Shown here piece after piece: positions 24,217-36,626 of a DNA stretch of 64,000 nt. Position numbers and translations under genes: made by a program. Source of the stretch: Linnemannia schmuckeri (Eukaryota; Mortierellomycota; Mortierellomycetes; Mortierellales; Mortierellaceae); assembly GCA_029449235.1 (NCBI GenBank), contig JANATG010000003.1, positions 2,418,001-2,482,000 of the forward strand. Reading direction: 5' to 3'. The notes under the pieces are model-generated. The model ran no database searches and had not been told where the DNA came from. It worked only from the letters and a program-made list of their open reading frames with translations. How positions within the stretch are numbered: the stretch's first letter is position 1; each line of letters opens with the position of its first letter.

Positions 24217-25185
24217 TGAGAGAGTGTGTGCGTATATGGATGAGTTTCGAAGAGGATAAGTGAAGGTGGCGAGGTGTGTGAGTGATGAAAGGGGATAGTG
24301 GAAGGATAAAAGTACGACATAAGGTAAGGGATAGAAGAACGGATAAGAGAACGAGAAGGGCTGGGAAGGAGAATAAAAAAAAATGGGAGGGAAAAGTCAA
24401 GTGAGTGGAGTGGAATGGAGCAGTAGAGGGGGTAGTAGGGCAGATAGGGCAGGGGTAGGATGCAAGAGATGTGCTTGCAGTGCAAGTGACGAGGGAGAAG
24501 GCCAGGGGTATTTGGGGGAAGAAGACTGGCTGAATTTTGACTCCTTTCCTGTTCAAATATACCTTTTGAGTGAAGAGAGAGAAAAAAAAGTCTCCGTGCG
24601 GTGGTGTTGTTTGTTGGCGGGATTAAACTCGTATGTCTGCGTGGGAGGAGTTTGTGCGTATGTATGTAGGTGAGTGTCTTGGTGTGGTAGTAATTGTTGT
24701 TTGGTTGTTTCTGACGAGAAAAGAAGGGGGGTTGGAAGGAGTTAAAGGAGTTGTTTGCTGTTTGTTGTTTCTGTGCTGGCAGAGTTGTGTAGGTATGATT
24801 AGTTGGTGGCGAGTACAGAGAAGGTCGGGGAAGGGCTTGTTGAAGAATCAAAGCAGTGAATGAAGTGCTGTCTGCTGCTGGGAATGAGTTGTGTATGAGT
24901 GTGTAAGTGAGTGAATGAGTGTATGTGTGCGTGTGAGGAAGAAGAGTGGGTGAGGAGAGGATGTTTGTGGCAAACAGAAGAGTGAGTGAAAGGAGAAAGG
25001 ATAGTTGAAAAGTTAAAAGAGAGTGAGAGGGAAGAGGAATAGGGACACAAAAAGAGAGTTAGAGGAGAGAAGAAAGGAAGAAAAGAAGAAAGGAAGAAAG
25101 GAAGAGAGGAAGAGAGGAAGAGAGGAGAAGAGAAGAAAGAAGTGAAAAGAGGGTTGGAACAGAAAGAATAAAATTCTAATCGATA

Positions 25186-25210
25186 GGATGGGATGGGATG
25201 GGATGGGATG
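25186..25210. repeat. GGATG x5 tandem repeat
   Basis: Five perfect copies of a 5-bp unit, followed by one variant copy (AGATG). It lies in gene-free DNA about 1.9 kb upstream of the zinc-cluster regulator's start codon. Confidence 0.9.
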
Positions 25211-26655
25211 AGATGGGGGTGAGGACGCACTCCTGTAGGGGCACCATTCACCTGTCATGTCCGCCACTTGTCATGTTTCCATCTTACTTTGTTCACACAC
25301 CGTCGCGGAAATTATTTGAAGAGAGAAAGAGAGGGGGAAAAGGTGTGTGTTTGCCCAACTCTCCCTCCACCGAGTCAAAATAATATTTTATCAATTCAAT
25401 CACATCGCTATTCAATAGTGATTCCAAGGAGAATTTATTGCTTACTTCTTACTCTATGTATTCGATTGCAACTGACTATGCCGGATGATTTTTTCTCTTC
25501 TTTCTATGCTTCGCTCGCATTGCTGTCCATGTCATTGTCATCGTTGTTTTTTTTTTCTCCTAATGACTGTTGAGGCTACTAATACTAGTTATTCTCCTTG
25601 CTATATTCACACCCATAGGATATCATAAGTAACGATCAATTGAATTAGACTATTTTCTTTTTATTCCTATTAGCTCGATGCGGTGTTTTGAAGGGCGTGT
25701 GTCTCTTTTTCTTCTTCCTCTTTCTCTTGTTCTTTACCTTGCCTTGAACCTGTCAATGGCGATAAAAATGAGCATCACTTGACTCAGATCCCTCTTTTTT
25801 GTGTCTCTCTTCTCCTATATACTCCTCTCGGAGACTTCATGTACTCTTCATTGTAAGTAACCATATACCTTTGCCAGCCATGCACCCAAAACTGATACCA
25901 CCAGGCTCATCAATCCAGCACCTTACTTTCTTCCTTTTCTTTCTTCTATCCGGGGATATAAAAAACATAGGAGACAATTGAGAACGAACGAGGAGAGTAG
26001 GAGTAAGAAATGAGAGATGAACCGACAGGGTGTTGTCTGTACTCCACAAAAAATGAAGAAAAATAAGGACATATTGTAGTCATCATCTTGCCGCTCGTCT
26101 CCTTTTGCTCGCCGCAGAGTATTCTATTTTTTGACTTACTTGCAATGTCAAAAATTTCCTCCGCCCCACGTTCTCACTATCCTCCTTCCTTCCCATCCAT
26201 CTGTCCCATCGTCATTCCTTCTCTTATTTTTTTTTTTTTATTTTGGATTGATTGATGCAGACCAAAACATGCAACATACATACAGTGGACACATAAAAGA
26301 GAGACATCATCACCATCATCAACCTCAACCTAAATATCCTTCTCGTCCTATTTCTTTCTTCTTTCTCTCCTTTCCCAGTCTTTCCATAGTCGACACAAAA
26401 CAGAACCACCAAAAAAAAAAAAAAAAAAAAAAAAAAATGAGTGACTCCTCACAAACAAGGTTCTTCTTTTTCGTTGCTTTGTTGCTGAGAAGACAAAAAG
26501 GAAATAAGAAAAAAAAAAAAAAAAAGCGAAGACCCTAGCTCCACCAATTGGACAAACAGAAATAATTGAGAGTTAAAAACACAAAAAAACAAAAGGATAT
26601 TCTTAGTCCTTACAACGAAGCCAGCCCTTTCACTTGCTTTCTAATTTTTTTTTTT

Positions 26656-26695
26656 GCTCGATTGCTCGATTGCTCGATTGCTCGATTGCTCGACT
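26656..26695. repeat. GCTCGATT x5 tandem repeat
   Basis: Four perfect copies of an 8-bp unit and a fifth with one change (GCTCGACT), directly after a T run. It lies in gene-free DNA. Confidence 0.92.
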
Positions 26696-27941
26696 GTTAT
26701 TGTTACAAAGAAGCAGCTACCACCCAAAACTCTTATTGTGACGAGAGCTATTCATATGAATGAAAGAAATCCGAGATGAAAAAAAAAAAAAAAAAGGAAT
26801 ACGAGCAAAACGGAAATACTGTACGTCTTACCCTGTACAAACACGCACATCATTCATAGCACACTCACGAAAACCACCTAAAAAAACAACAATAAATAGC
26901 CCTTGTTTTTGGGATCTTTCCGATTGGCGTTTACGACATCCTTCACTACCCTGCCCTTGTCTGTCTTCATGCTCAGCCATTTTCAATTAGATGTTCATTT
27001 TATTTCCATATGCTCATCGATGATGGAGGGTGTAAGATGGGTTCTCTCTCAATTTATTTGTTATGTGCGTATGTATTGTACTTCGATCCGATGGATAAAG
27101 TATTCGGACAAATAACGAAAATAAATAAAAATAATAAAAGAGGTGATCGTCCGTCCGTTCCAGGTTACCAAGAGTGGGAACGCAGGAAAGAAGCAATCGA
27201 AGGAAGGGAGTTTGAGGGGCAATCGAATGAACGCGTTTTAAAGATAGAACTATCAAAGCAGAGGCAGTAAACAGAACAAAAAAATGCCCGACCGTCCGAT
27301 AAACACCTTCACGGTTTTGTTTTGTGGCCACAAGCGTCGTTCTATAATTTTTCCTTTTGTCCAGATTGGATGTGTGTGTTCGTCAGGTTCAACAAGTTCA
27401 GGTCCGCAAAGTCCTTTTCAGCAAGCGACGTTGTTTGTAGAGTTCGACCTGACCCTCTTGGACCTATATTTCCTCTTCACCTGTTCTCCAGTAGTCCCTC
27501 CAAACAACACATAATATCCAATTCGGTTTAAGTAGATCGCCCGTGCATGTAGTCTACAAATTATCCCTCATCGACTAAAGCCTTTTTTCTCTCTCGATAT
27601 CCACCTTTTGGGTCTAGAAACATATCCAAAGACACTTCTCCATCGCACTCATCAGCCTCACCTCATCGATGCAAACAGGTATGAAGGTTATGTTCTGATA
27701 CATATTCTTGTCAAATGCCGTTGTGGATGATAGAGCGCCTTGTAGGTATTCCTTTTTCTTGCATCATTCATCCATCCTCTATTGACACCCTCCACTCGAC
27801 CCCCTTATTTATTCCGATCGGATTTTTTTTTTTGTGTGCTTGTGCTTGCTTGAAATAAACGACAGAGAAAATAACTCCTTCCTAGGAAGCGATTACATTT
27901 GGCTGGCTGCCATAATCCCAAAGACGTTCATATTTGTGATC

Positions 27942-27976
<35 letters not shown>

Positions 27977-30900
27977 CTGTCTACGATATGGATATGCACT
28001 GCACCCCCACTTACGTTTTTTTTTTATTTTTCTTATTTGATATTTCTCCGATCACTCCACTCCCTTCATTCATTGACACCTCTTTGATTGCCTCTTTTTC
28101 TTGCTTCCTTCCTTTCACCCCCTTCGTTTATCTGCTTACTTGCAATGAGAGAAAAAAAAAGAACTGGGTTCAGCATTACCAGTCGTTTTCCCGCGCATCC
28201 TGCTCCGGAAAGCTTAAGCCATCTAGACCCTTGTCCTCCCTCTTCCCGCCATCTTCGTCCGAGCCTTTTGCTTCCTACTTTAGAATGTCTATTACATTTT
28301 AATGGTCACGACTCCAGGCACTAGAGTTTCTCCGTCATGAAATAATTGGCCTGTTTGTTTTTCCAAACAAGGTCAGTGACCAAACCTATTGCCTATTGGC
28401 GATCGAGAAAAAGTAAGAATTTGCAAGGAACAAGGGGCAGACAGAAAGATAGGTGAAAACCGAGGAAAGAAGAAAGTTAGTGCTCGTGTGCCTGTACGCG
28501 GACAGGATAGGATAAACGATCAAGGACTAAAGAAAGAAAGAGGCAGACGAGTCATGTTTTGGCGGCATGGATGATAGGTCCTCCTTTACACTTTCATCAG
28601 CTTTTTTTTTTTTTGTTTTGAGTGTTTTTTATTTTGGTTGTTCACAAATGGCGTTGAATAACAAGGCTGTTCTTTCCTTTTTTTTCCTTTTTTTGGTGCA
28701 GTCAAAAAACAATTACAAACAACAAATAAGAAACGTGCAAAACGGGACGGACGCGCGATATTTTTTTCAAGGGGTGCGTAGATGATAGAGAGTAACAAAG
28801 AAAGAGGAAGAGAGGCAAGACGGAAGAAAGCTGACAGAGATGGAATTGCTTGACCCTTCCTCGACAACCCATGCGATATGAAATGGGTTGTCATAGACCA
28901 TTTGTTGACTACGCCCTTCGATGTTGAATAAGCGCCATATAAAAAAACGATTGGATGGGAAGATTTTGTGAACAAGGTTGAATGGGTTGATTTTGTTGTT
29001 GTCGGCTCCCCACTTCCCCACTTCACTTCAACTCAACGAACTAACAACAAACACACACGCACCCTTTTCAACAAGTTTTCGGCATGACATGACGACCAAC
29101 AAACCCCTATCCTTGCAACTCAGTTACCCACTGGAAAACTGAATGACAAGCACGATAGTCCGACGGTTGGGCAGTACTAAAAACCCCAAAAAAAACACGT
29201 CAATGTCCATCAACAACCGCATCATCATCTTACTTGTTTCTAGTAGTAAGGTTGATGATGTGTTATCAATTGACCATCGTGAAAAGGAAAGGATAAAAAT
29301 GGGTTTCTGCTCACAGAGACATCGTCCATCCTAGAATCAAATGCCCGACAAGTGAAAGCTACTTTCTTCCTTTTTTCCTTCCCTCCTTCAACCCACATCA
29401 CCCACAACCTCTTTTGTTCGCTCTATCTGGCCGATACGCAGACAGATTTAGATGGGTGGTCAGCCGGTTCTCTCTCTTCCTCTTTAAGAAAAAAGCCTCC
29501 TAAAGCAATAAGGAAGCAAGGTAGAATATCTAATCGAATTGGTTGGTTCCTTTTTTTTTTTAGTTCTTCACAACGATCACAACAACTTCACTCTCGTGCC
29601 TGGAGGGGGCTATTTTATTCTCCATCTGTCGCGTCGTCCGCGGTCCGCGGAGGGCATCCTCTCAAGGTACCGAATAAGGAACGAGGGGTGAAGCTCCACT
29701 GTGGATTGGATCGGAGGATTTTCTTTATTTCCCTTAGGCGCCCTTCTACCCCTATTTTATTATATTTGTTGGCGCTTTGCGTGAAAGCTAGGTTTGTAGC
29801 TTCTTGTCACGCCTACCTACCTACCCATCCGCCCAACTTTCTTCGTAGTACTTTTTCCTTCTTTCTGTACCATCCCTTGCTTTGCAAAGTTCACCAGTCA
29901 TATCGAGGTACACAAAGAAAAGTGACAACGAACGACTCCACCACCTGCCTTTTGTGGGTCCACTTCCCCTCCTTCTCCCTCTAAACACGACAAGCACAAC
30001 AACAGCGCAACGCTCAAACGCTCAGAAAAACAAACAAACAAAACAAAATATTTTAGGGCGATGTGGATCATCGAAAAAAGGAAAGCGGCCAAAGGGCGAT
30101 TTCGTTTGAAAAAAAAAGGGGAGGTGTCATGCATTGTTTTTTGTTTTTGTATATCCAATGAGCAGCATGGAGCATCATTAAAGCATGAACGGGGTGAGAG
30201 GATGATGATGATGAATGAGCGTTTTGGATATTATTCGATAACAGGAATTATTATAGGCAGCCAGTCAGCACCCTGCTCCTCTCCTTATTTGTTTTGGTCG
30301 ACAATCGACCGGCAGATGGATTGACTATACACGCGGTCCTCCGTTTACGAATGAAAAGCGGTGGTAATAAAACGATAGATAGAGAGTGGAGTGGAGTGAA
30401 GGTGAGGGTGGGCCGCGCATTTTTTGACATATACTACCTACCATCAATTACTCACGCGCCTACACCCGCAACCGCACCCACGCATTCACCTTTGTTTGAA
30501 GGTTTGACGGAGAAGCGAGGGTGCAAGTTTTGTCCAACAAGCCTGATTGTAGGCACAAACAAACACAAACGCAAATAAGAATAAACAAACATCAACATCA
30601 TCGCCTATAAGAAAAAAAGAAATAGCCGATAGGATAGGAGGAAACTCACATCATATCTCGTCTGAATGGAGTCGTAAAAAAATGCGGGCAGGCAGGCATA
30701 GGCGTGCGACGGTTAGAACAAGTTAAGGCTCGATGCTTTACGCCCACCTTGCAATCCCTCCATTCGGAGTATTTTTATTTTCTCTTCAATCCATCGCCGC
30801 ACGCCTTCGTATTTCAGAAGACAATAACCCTTATGTGATTCATATTGAGTTTGCCCACCTTCCCTTTCCTTCATCGCCCCTTCATCTTGTTCATCCGTCG

Positions 30901-32318
30901 ATTTTTTATTTTCCTAGTCCAGTTTCTCCTTCTGCTCGAAAGAGACGAGCATGAAAAAAAAAAAAAAAAAAAAAGGTTTTGGCTGAGAAGAGAGGGCATG
31001 GCGAAATCTGCTATTGGAATGAGCAACAACTAACTTTGTCAAGTTGTGAAGGGAAAGTAGGTACGCCGACTAAGATACACTTCTATTATCCGAAAATTTT
31101 AAATCTCAGGGCCGAACGACCAACCGACCGATGGAGCAAAAAAAAAAAATAAAATAGAGAGAGGCATGAGCATTAACATTGGCATGAAGGGAACGTCGGA
31201 TGGACGGAGACTTAAGGGAGAGGAATGGAAGGGTTGACTGATAGACTACCTGCCGCAGGTGTACATTTCGTTCGGATTGCAATAGGGAAGAAACGAAGGA
31301 AGGAATGAGTACCGGTATTTTACATACCTTAGTATTTTTGACATTTGACAGGGAAAGAAGGCACAGTCGGTGATTAGAAAAAAAAATTACGAACGGCAAT
31401 AACGACGCGCCAATTCCGTTTATCCTCGATCCTTGCATTGCATTGCACGAGCAAATCGGCCATGGTCAGAGCTAACTCTGCTTTTTTTTCGCCGCTTTCT
31501 CTCACCCACCCTCTGGGTTATCTTGCTACCCAGCTATGTATCCGGCTATCAAGGTTCTCGTTACCTAAATTGCTCTGTTTACTATCACAATCTTCTCCCT
31601 TTATTCTGTTGATCGAAATTGTCTATTTTCTTCCCTCTGTCGTCTTCCACTCGTTCGCCTTTTGCTCTCGTACCCTTCAAGAAAGAACCCATCCTTCTCA
31701 GAAGTCTGTCAATCCAATCCCAGCGTAAAAAAAACTTTACTATTTTTTCGAGTTTGTCAACATCAACAACCACACACAAAAAATTGAGCCAGGGTCGAGT
31801 CGGTGACGCTCAGGGTTGGGTCAAAAATGTGGCCAGGGCGGGCCAGACCTCTTGTTTGATTCTTTTGTTTTCTTTACTTTCTTAGTTTGTTAATCTTTTG
31901 TCACAGTCTACAGTATAGGACTAGCCTCTAGACCACTAATGCCAGGTTGTTGCTTATCTTTCATGCCTTGTCTTCCCCCTTACTCGTCCACCCATACATG
32001 TCCTGTACTCTGCTCATACGCATATAGATTCTCTTCACCCTCCCTGTTCGAAAGTCTCAGGGCGCCTCACACGATCGGTTAAAACCTTACTGACCTTTAC
32101 TTCTTTTCATATCTCTCCTCTTTCTTTTCGCTGAGACAAAAAGAACAATCGAACCAACCAAGCGACAAGGACACAACCATCATAGAAAAGGGCATAAGCG
32201 AGTGGCAGGGCAGCAGGACAAGGGGGATAAGGCACAAACGGCAACAAGAAAAAAGACAACCAACAAAGAAACCATGCAAGGATATGCACGTGGGTCGAAC
32301 AAAAGGTCTTTGTTTCTT

Positions 32319-32340
32319 ACCACCACCACCACCACCACCA
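32319..32340. repeat. ACC trinucleotide repeat
   Basis: Seven ACC units in gene-free DNA. Just downstream (about 32360-32420) an AAGGAAAGAGGA block is repeated twice about 44 bp apart. Confidence 0.85.
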
Positions 32341-34327
32341 TTTTCCCTGCAATGAGAGGGTCACAAAGGAAAGAGGAGTGAAAAAAGAGGGCTCACGAAG
32401 GAAAGAGGAATGAAAAAACGCTCCTTTCCAATTCATGCAGGTTCTGTTCAAGGAAAGAAAACAACAACGACGGTAATATCCATTTGGGCGGAGACTAAGA
32501 AAAGGAAATGAAGGTATCGGCATTAGAACGATGCGAAAGGAGGGACATTTAGGAGCACAAATTGCACAGAAAATGGCTGTTCTTGCTTGCTTGTTTGTTT
32601 TGGTATTCGTTTGTAAGTAGATGAAAATACACAGAGTCGAGCCAAGGTCGTTAGGCTCCTTCCTCGGTCAGTTATCGACCACCATTGGCAAATAGAGAAA
32701 TTGACAGAAGGGAAGGAAAGAAAGGTCAGAGAGAGGTACGAGAGCGAAGATACCTTTCTCTTAATGACAAAAATGACATTCTTGAGGCCCTAGTGGTAAT
32801 TCTATCCCTCTCTTCTCTCTCTACTCCATCCTCTTCTCTTTTCGTTTCTGTTTTCTCATTTTGCTCATTTCTCCATTTTGTGCTCATTTTCATGGCTCTC
32901 TTCTGCCTCTCGGATCTCTTTCCCTTGCATAACTTTTTAGCCCTTTCTTCTCCTTTTCGTATGCATGTGAGTAGGCGAGGTGGGTTGTGATGTTCCAAAG
33001 AAAAACGAAAACAAAAAAAACTTCCTGGGATCATTCATTGATAGTGTAAAGGCACAGAGGGAATGAAAGTACGTCTTTTTTCTTCCTTCTCGCAGGTGTA
33101 CGTACATCCGCCAAAGTACCTTCCTTTGCAATTTTTTTTTTCTGTTTTACACTTTGCCTTGCCTGCATGTTGCATCTTTGTTTGTTTTTTTTGGACATCG
33201 ACACCCGTCCAGCCTACACTCTCACGCCGACACATACACATAGTGCCCGGTCGGCTCTAATACTCGAACAAACAAAAGCAAAAAAAAAAAAAATGCGGGG
33301 GCGAACTCTGAATTCTGAACTAAATGGACACACAAAGGAGAGCGGAACGGGGAAAACGGAGAAGGACTGAACAGAGGCAAGGGAAGGAGGGTGGTCATGC
33401 CCTCGATCCCTTGCATAAAACCATGGCGCCTTGTTTTAATTTTTTTTTCACTTTGTGTCCTTCTCGTCCTTCCATCATTTTCGTTTTTGTCGTTGTTGGT
33501 GAGGTGAAGTAAGGTTGTGAAAGGCTGTTTTTTGTTTGTTTGGTAAGGTAGTTGGGCGTCATGGGAAAGTAAACTAAAATTTCAGAGAGCATTGGGCTGA
33601 GAGAGGTGGAGTGTTCAGTCAAAAGAGGGAGAGAGATGGGGAGAGGGGGAGAGGGATGGGAAAAGAGGGAGAGAATCTGGACCCTCGTCTTGATTTTGCT
33701 AACTGACTTTGTCGACTTTTTTTTTGTTTCTTGCTCTAGGCAAAAGTAGTACGCGTTTTGTTTTTTATTACATTTTTCAGTCGTCGGCGATCGAGTTGAA
33801 CCGATTGACCGACTAACCCCTTGCCGAGCCGTTAAACTAAAGGGATTACGATTTACGAATGTAATGAATGGAGGGCAATTCAGACCGTAACAAGCTTATA
33901 GTGATAGGCATCGTGTCTTTTCACAAGCCCCGTTGAGTGCACTCATTCAAATCTTACTAGTTTATCTACTTTGCCGTTCGATGTCAATCGACTCCTTTTT
34001 TTTTTTAATATCTCAAGCCTATCGTTTTTTCTTGACGTTAATAGTCGTTGCCCTAATCGTCCATCCGTTCATGGCCTTTTCTTTCTCGCCTCCTTGATTG
34101 TGAGTATATACTTTTTGCTGTTTTTAACGACCCCTTTTGTGTTCTTGTGCTTCCATTCTCACCTTGTAGCCTTTTTCTGTCAAAGAGTGTGGCCAGCATT
34201 GGACAATTTTTTTTTGCCGTCAATTTTTTCCTGAATATAGACTAGAGCTTGAGCTTTAAGATGTAGAGGGAGAGAGAAATAGAGAGATGTCGTCTCATAG
34301 GCGAAAGAAATAACGGTAATAAAAACG

Positions 34328-34360
34328 GCATTAAATGAACCCAAAGAGTTCATTTAATGC
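34328..34360. repeat. Perfect 13-bp inverted repeat with 7-nt loop
   Basis: The left arm GCATTAAATGAAC (34328-34340) is the exact reverse complement of the right arm (34348-34360), separated by CCAAAGA. The stem is AT-rich and is not followed by a T run on the plus strand. It lies about 0.7 kb upstream of the small gene at 35034. Confidence 0.9.
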
Positions 34361-35033
34361 TTCAAGGGAGTTTGTTGGAAGGAGAGAGAAAATGAAAGGA
34401 GTACTTTGATGCAATGATCTTTTGAGCTCATATTTTCACTGATTCTTCACCGTGCCCCTTTGACCCACCATTTTGTTGATCCTCGCTGTCCATTGAACTA
34501 ACGGATCTCAGCGGCCTATAGCAGCTAAAAGCACGGGGTTTCACATATCCTACTTTGCCCAAGCTACTGCGAACCTCGGCCGCCTTGTCCGCATTGACAG
34601 TGGGGTGGGAGGGTCAAAATTTCCCAAAACGGAAAGTCACGTGCGGAGTCGGATGAGACTGTCTTTTTGTCAGCTTTGAAAAAACATGGACCACCGAGTG
34701 CGCTATTTGTGCTGTCCGTTCCCCCGCACTCTTTTTTTTTCTTCCACCTTCCACATACCTTCCAACACTCTTCTCCTCATCCAAGAACACACATACATTC
34801 GCCATGTTCAGGTACAACTCAACTTTCGAGACAAGGCGGATATACATAAGAGCATAGGAACAGACAGGACAAGTGCGACGACTATCAGGAGCAACAAAAG
34901 ACTCTGGAAGCGATCAGCTACATCACAACCCGAACAAAAAACGGCGGGCCATAATACAGCACTCACACAGGACGGACTGTGATCACCCGTACAACGACCC
35001 GGGAACTAGAACTAACACTTGCACACTTCCTTT

Positions 35034-35775
35034 ATGGCTACAAATAGTAAACTTGTCAACTTCTGGGTCAACAAGGCCGTTACCGAGTCGGTATGTCCTC
35101 TCTCTATACTCTGATGCAATCTCGCAAACCTGAAATCAATACCCACTTGATCACACATCACTAAAACATACATATTTTCTTGTCATGAATCCAATAGCTT
35201 TTGAACAGCCCCAAGTTCCACCAGTTCGCCGCTAAGACTCACCACCACGTCAACAACATCTCCAAGAACGGTACGGCTCTATTACTCTTTCCCAATACAA
35301 TTCCTACGACTTCTCTCCGTCTCTCTCACATACACCCACTTTCCACACACTCTCCACATCCGCCCCACCGCCCGACCAAAAAATGCGACCAGCAGACACA
35401 ACAGCTGTATGCACTGTCACTTGAAAAGCAGGCAATAACAGGATAGCGGGCGATACGGAGGCAGGACGAAGAAGGACAGAAAGTGTGATCCGATTCTTCC
35501 GGACAGCGTATATACCTTTCGTCTCGGAAGGAACGACGACAAACAGCAATACTCGTTCGGAAAGGCGTATGGACAGACAGCTAAACCATAATTGGTGTAT
35601 TTTGTTGAGTCACACTGCTAACCTTTTTTTTTCCATCTTCTCTCTCTACCACTCGTTTTCGCTTCTGTTAGCTGCCCCAATGATCTCTGAGAGCACCAAC
35701 AGAGCCGCCATCTTTGCCAAGGCCTTCAAGGAGACCGTCATCAAGGAGTCCGAGGCCTTGTCCAAGAAGAAGTAA
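35034..35775 (+). CDS. Small basic protein, 77 aa, unidentified (3 exons)
   Basis: Exons 35034-35090, 35198-35270 and 35672-35775 give 234 nt in frame. The protein begins MATNSKLVNFWVNKAVTES, continues LLNSPKFHQFAAKTHHHVNN and ends with FAKAFKETVIKESEALSKKK. It is basic and probably helical, with no signal peptide or clear membrane helix. Both introns have good GT-AG ends, and every intron placement keeps the frame open, which is unlikely by chance. I do not recognise the family. The size and composition would fit a small mitochondrial or chaperone-type protein, but that is a guess. It converges on the PAS kinase gene, whose stop is 850 bp away. Confidence 0.65.
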
Positions 35776-36626
35776 AAAAAAATACTCTTCTCAGCTCGTT
35801 TTCAGGGGCCATGGACTTGTTTCTCTCTCGAAACGACTATTTTACACACGCAAGAAGCGGCTCAACACCACCCTTTTTCCGAACGACAACAACAGCAAAT
35901 ATCAACTCCGCAGTGTACTCTTTTTCCTTCTTCCCCTCGTCCAACGTTCATCAACCATAGTCTATCGTCTTTGGTTCGACAAACGACGACGACTCACCCA
36001 TGGCTCAATCTGAATATCAACAACCCACTTGTATAACCACACACTCATTTATTATTCGTAGAAACACATCTCTCCATTATTATTATTTTTTTGCTTTTAT
36101 CACCCTTGCACACCGCCATTGTCCCTGTTTCTTTTGTATCAACAATTAAAATAACTTTTTTTTTTCTCTCATCAATTCAGTCTCCGAGAAAACGAAAACA
36201 TAACAGGCAAGAAGAGTCCAATCTGGTAGATTTTCAACAGAAAATTATTAGATATTTACAAGGACAGTGATAAAAAACGTGAGTAAGGGTAAGAGTAAGA
36301 GTAAGAGAAAGAAAAGAGAAGAGGAGGGAATTGAGAAGGGATAAGGAGACAGAAAAATATCAAGATTAAAACTACACCGTCAATATTGACGCTACTCTAG
36401 TACGAAAGACAAGAAAAGTATAGAAAAAAGAAACAGGTAAAAGGTGTATGAAAAGAAAGAAAAGAGGAGACGTTTTTGTGTAGGTTTTTGGTAGCAGGTT
36501 GTAGAAAAAGAAAAAGAAAAGTGAACAAGCAGAATATCAAAGGAAAGAAGAACGTAAATGGAGGAGTTAGACGAAGCAGAGGAGGAGGAGGAGGAGGAAG
36601 AGGAGGAGGAAGAGGAGGAGGAGAGA
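35776..36626. other. Intergenic region between convergent genes
   Basis: This holds the 3' flanks of the small plus-strand gene and of the minus-strand PAS kinase. It has a 14-bp perfect palindrome (CGTCAATATTGACG, 36378-36391), GTAAGA repeats at about 36283-36310 and a GGA/AGG repeat at 36579-36625. No gene was seen. Confidence 0.6.
36579..36625. repeat. GGA/GAA trinucleotide repeat abutting the PAS kinase stop codon
   Basis: A 47-bp purine-only triplet repeat ends one base from the stop codon of the minus-strand kinase gene at 36627-36629. In the kinase mRNA it would be a (UCC/UUC)n tract immediately after the stop. Confidence 0.9.

Larger units (their letters stand above)
23339..35033. 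other. 11.7 kb gene-poor region
   Basis: I recognise no gene here. The first 2 kb is strongly purine-rich on the plus strand, so it would be a pyrimidine-rich leader or promoter for the minus-strand regulator that ends at it. Further along there are many A or T runs (24186-24213, 26411-26437, 27943-27976, 30956-30974), tandem repeats at 25186-25210, 26656-26695 and 32319-32340, and a perfect hairpin at 34328-34360. Open frames up to about 250 codons follow homopurine tracts or lack any protein-like composition. The stretch could be an extended regulatory region shared by the two flanking genes, or hold non-coding RNAs that cannot be seen from sequence alone. Confidence 0.6.

Noticed and set aside
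25186..25210. Telomere-like GGATG repeat
   Set aside because: Only five units of a five-base motif not known to me as a fungal telomere repeat. Genes lie on both sides, so it is an ordinary microsatellite.
23457..25251. Several long minus-strand open frames rich in Ser, Phe, Leu and Pro
   Set aside because: They are translations of a long purine/pyrimidine-biased stretch upstream of the zinc-cluster regulator and overlap one another in different frames.
29352..29984. 210-codon plus-strand open frame
   Set aside because: No family features, mixed hydrophobic/basic composition and no splice context. It is probably chance in gene-free DNA.
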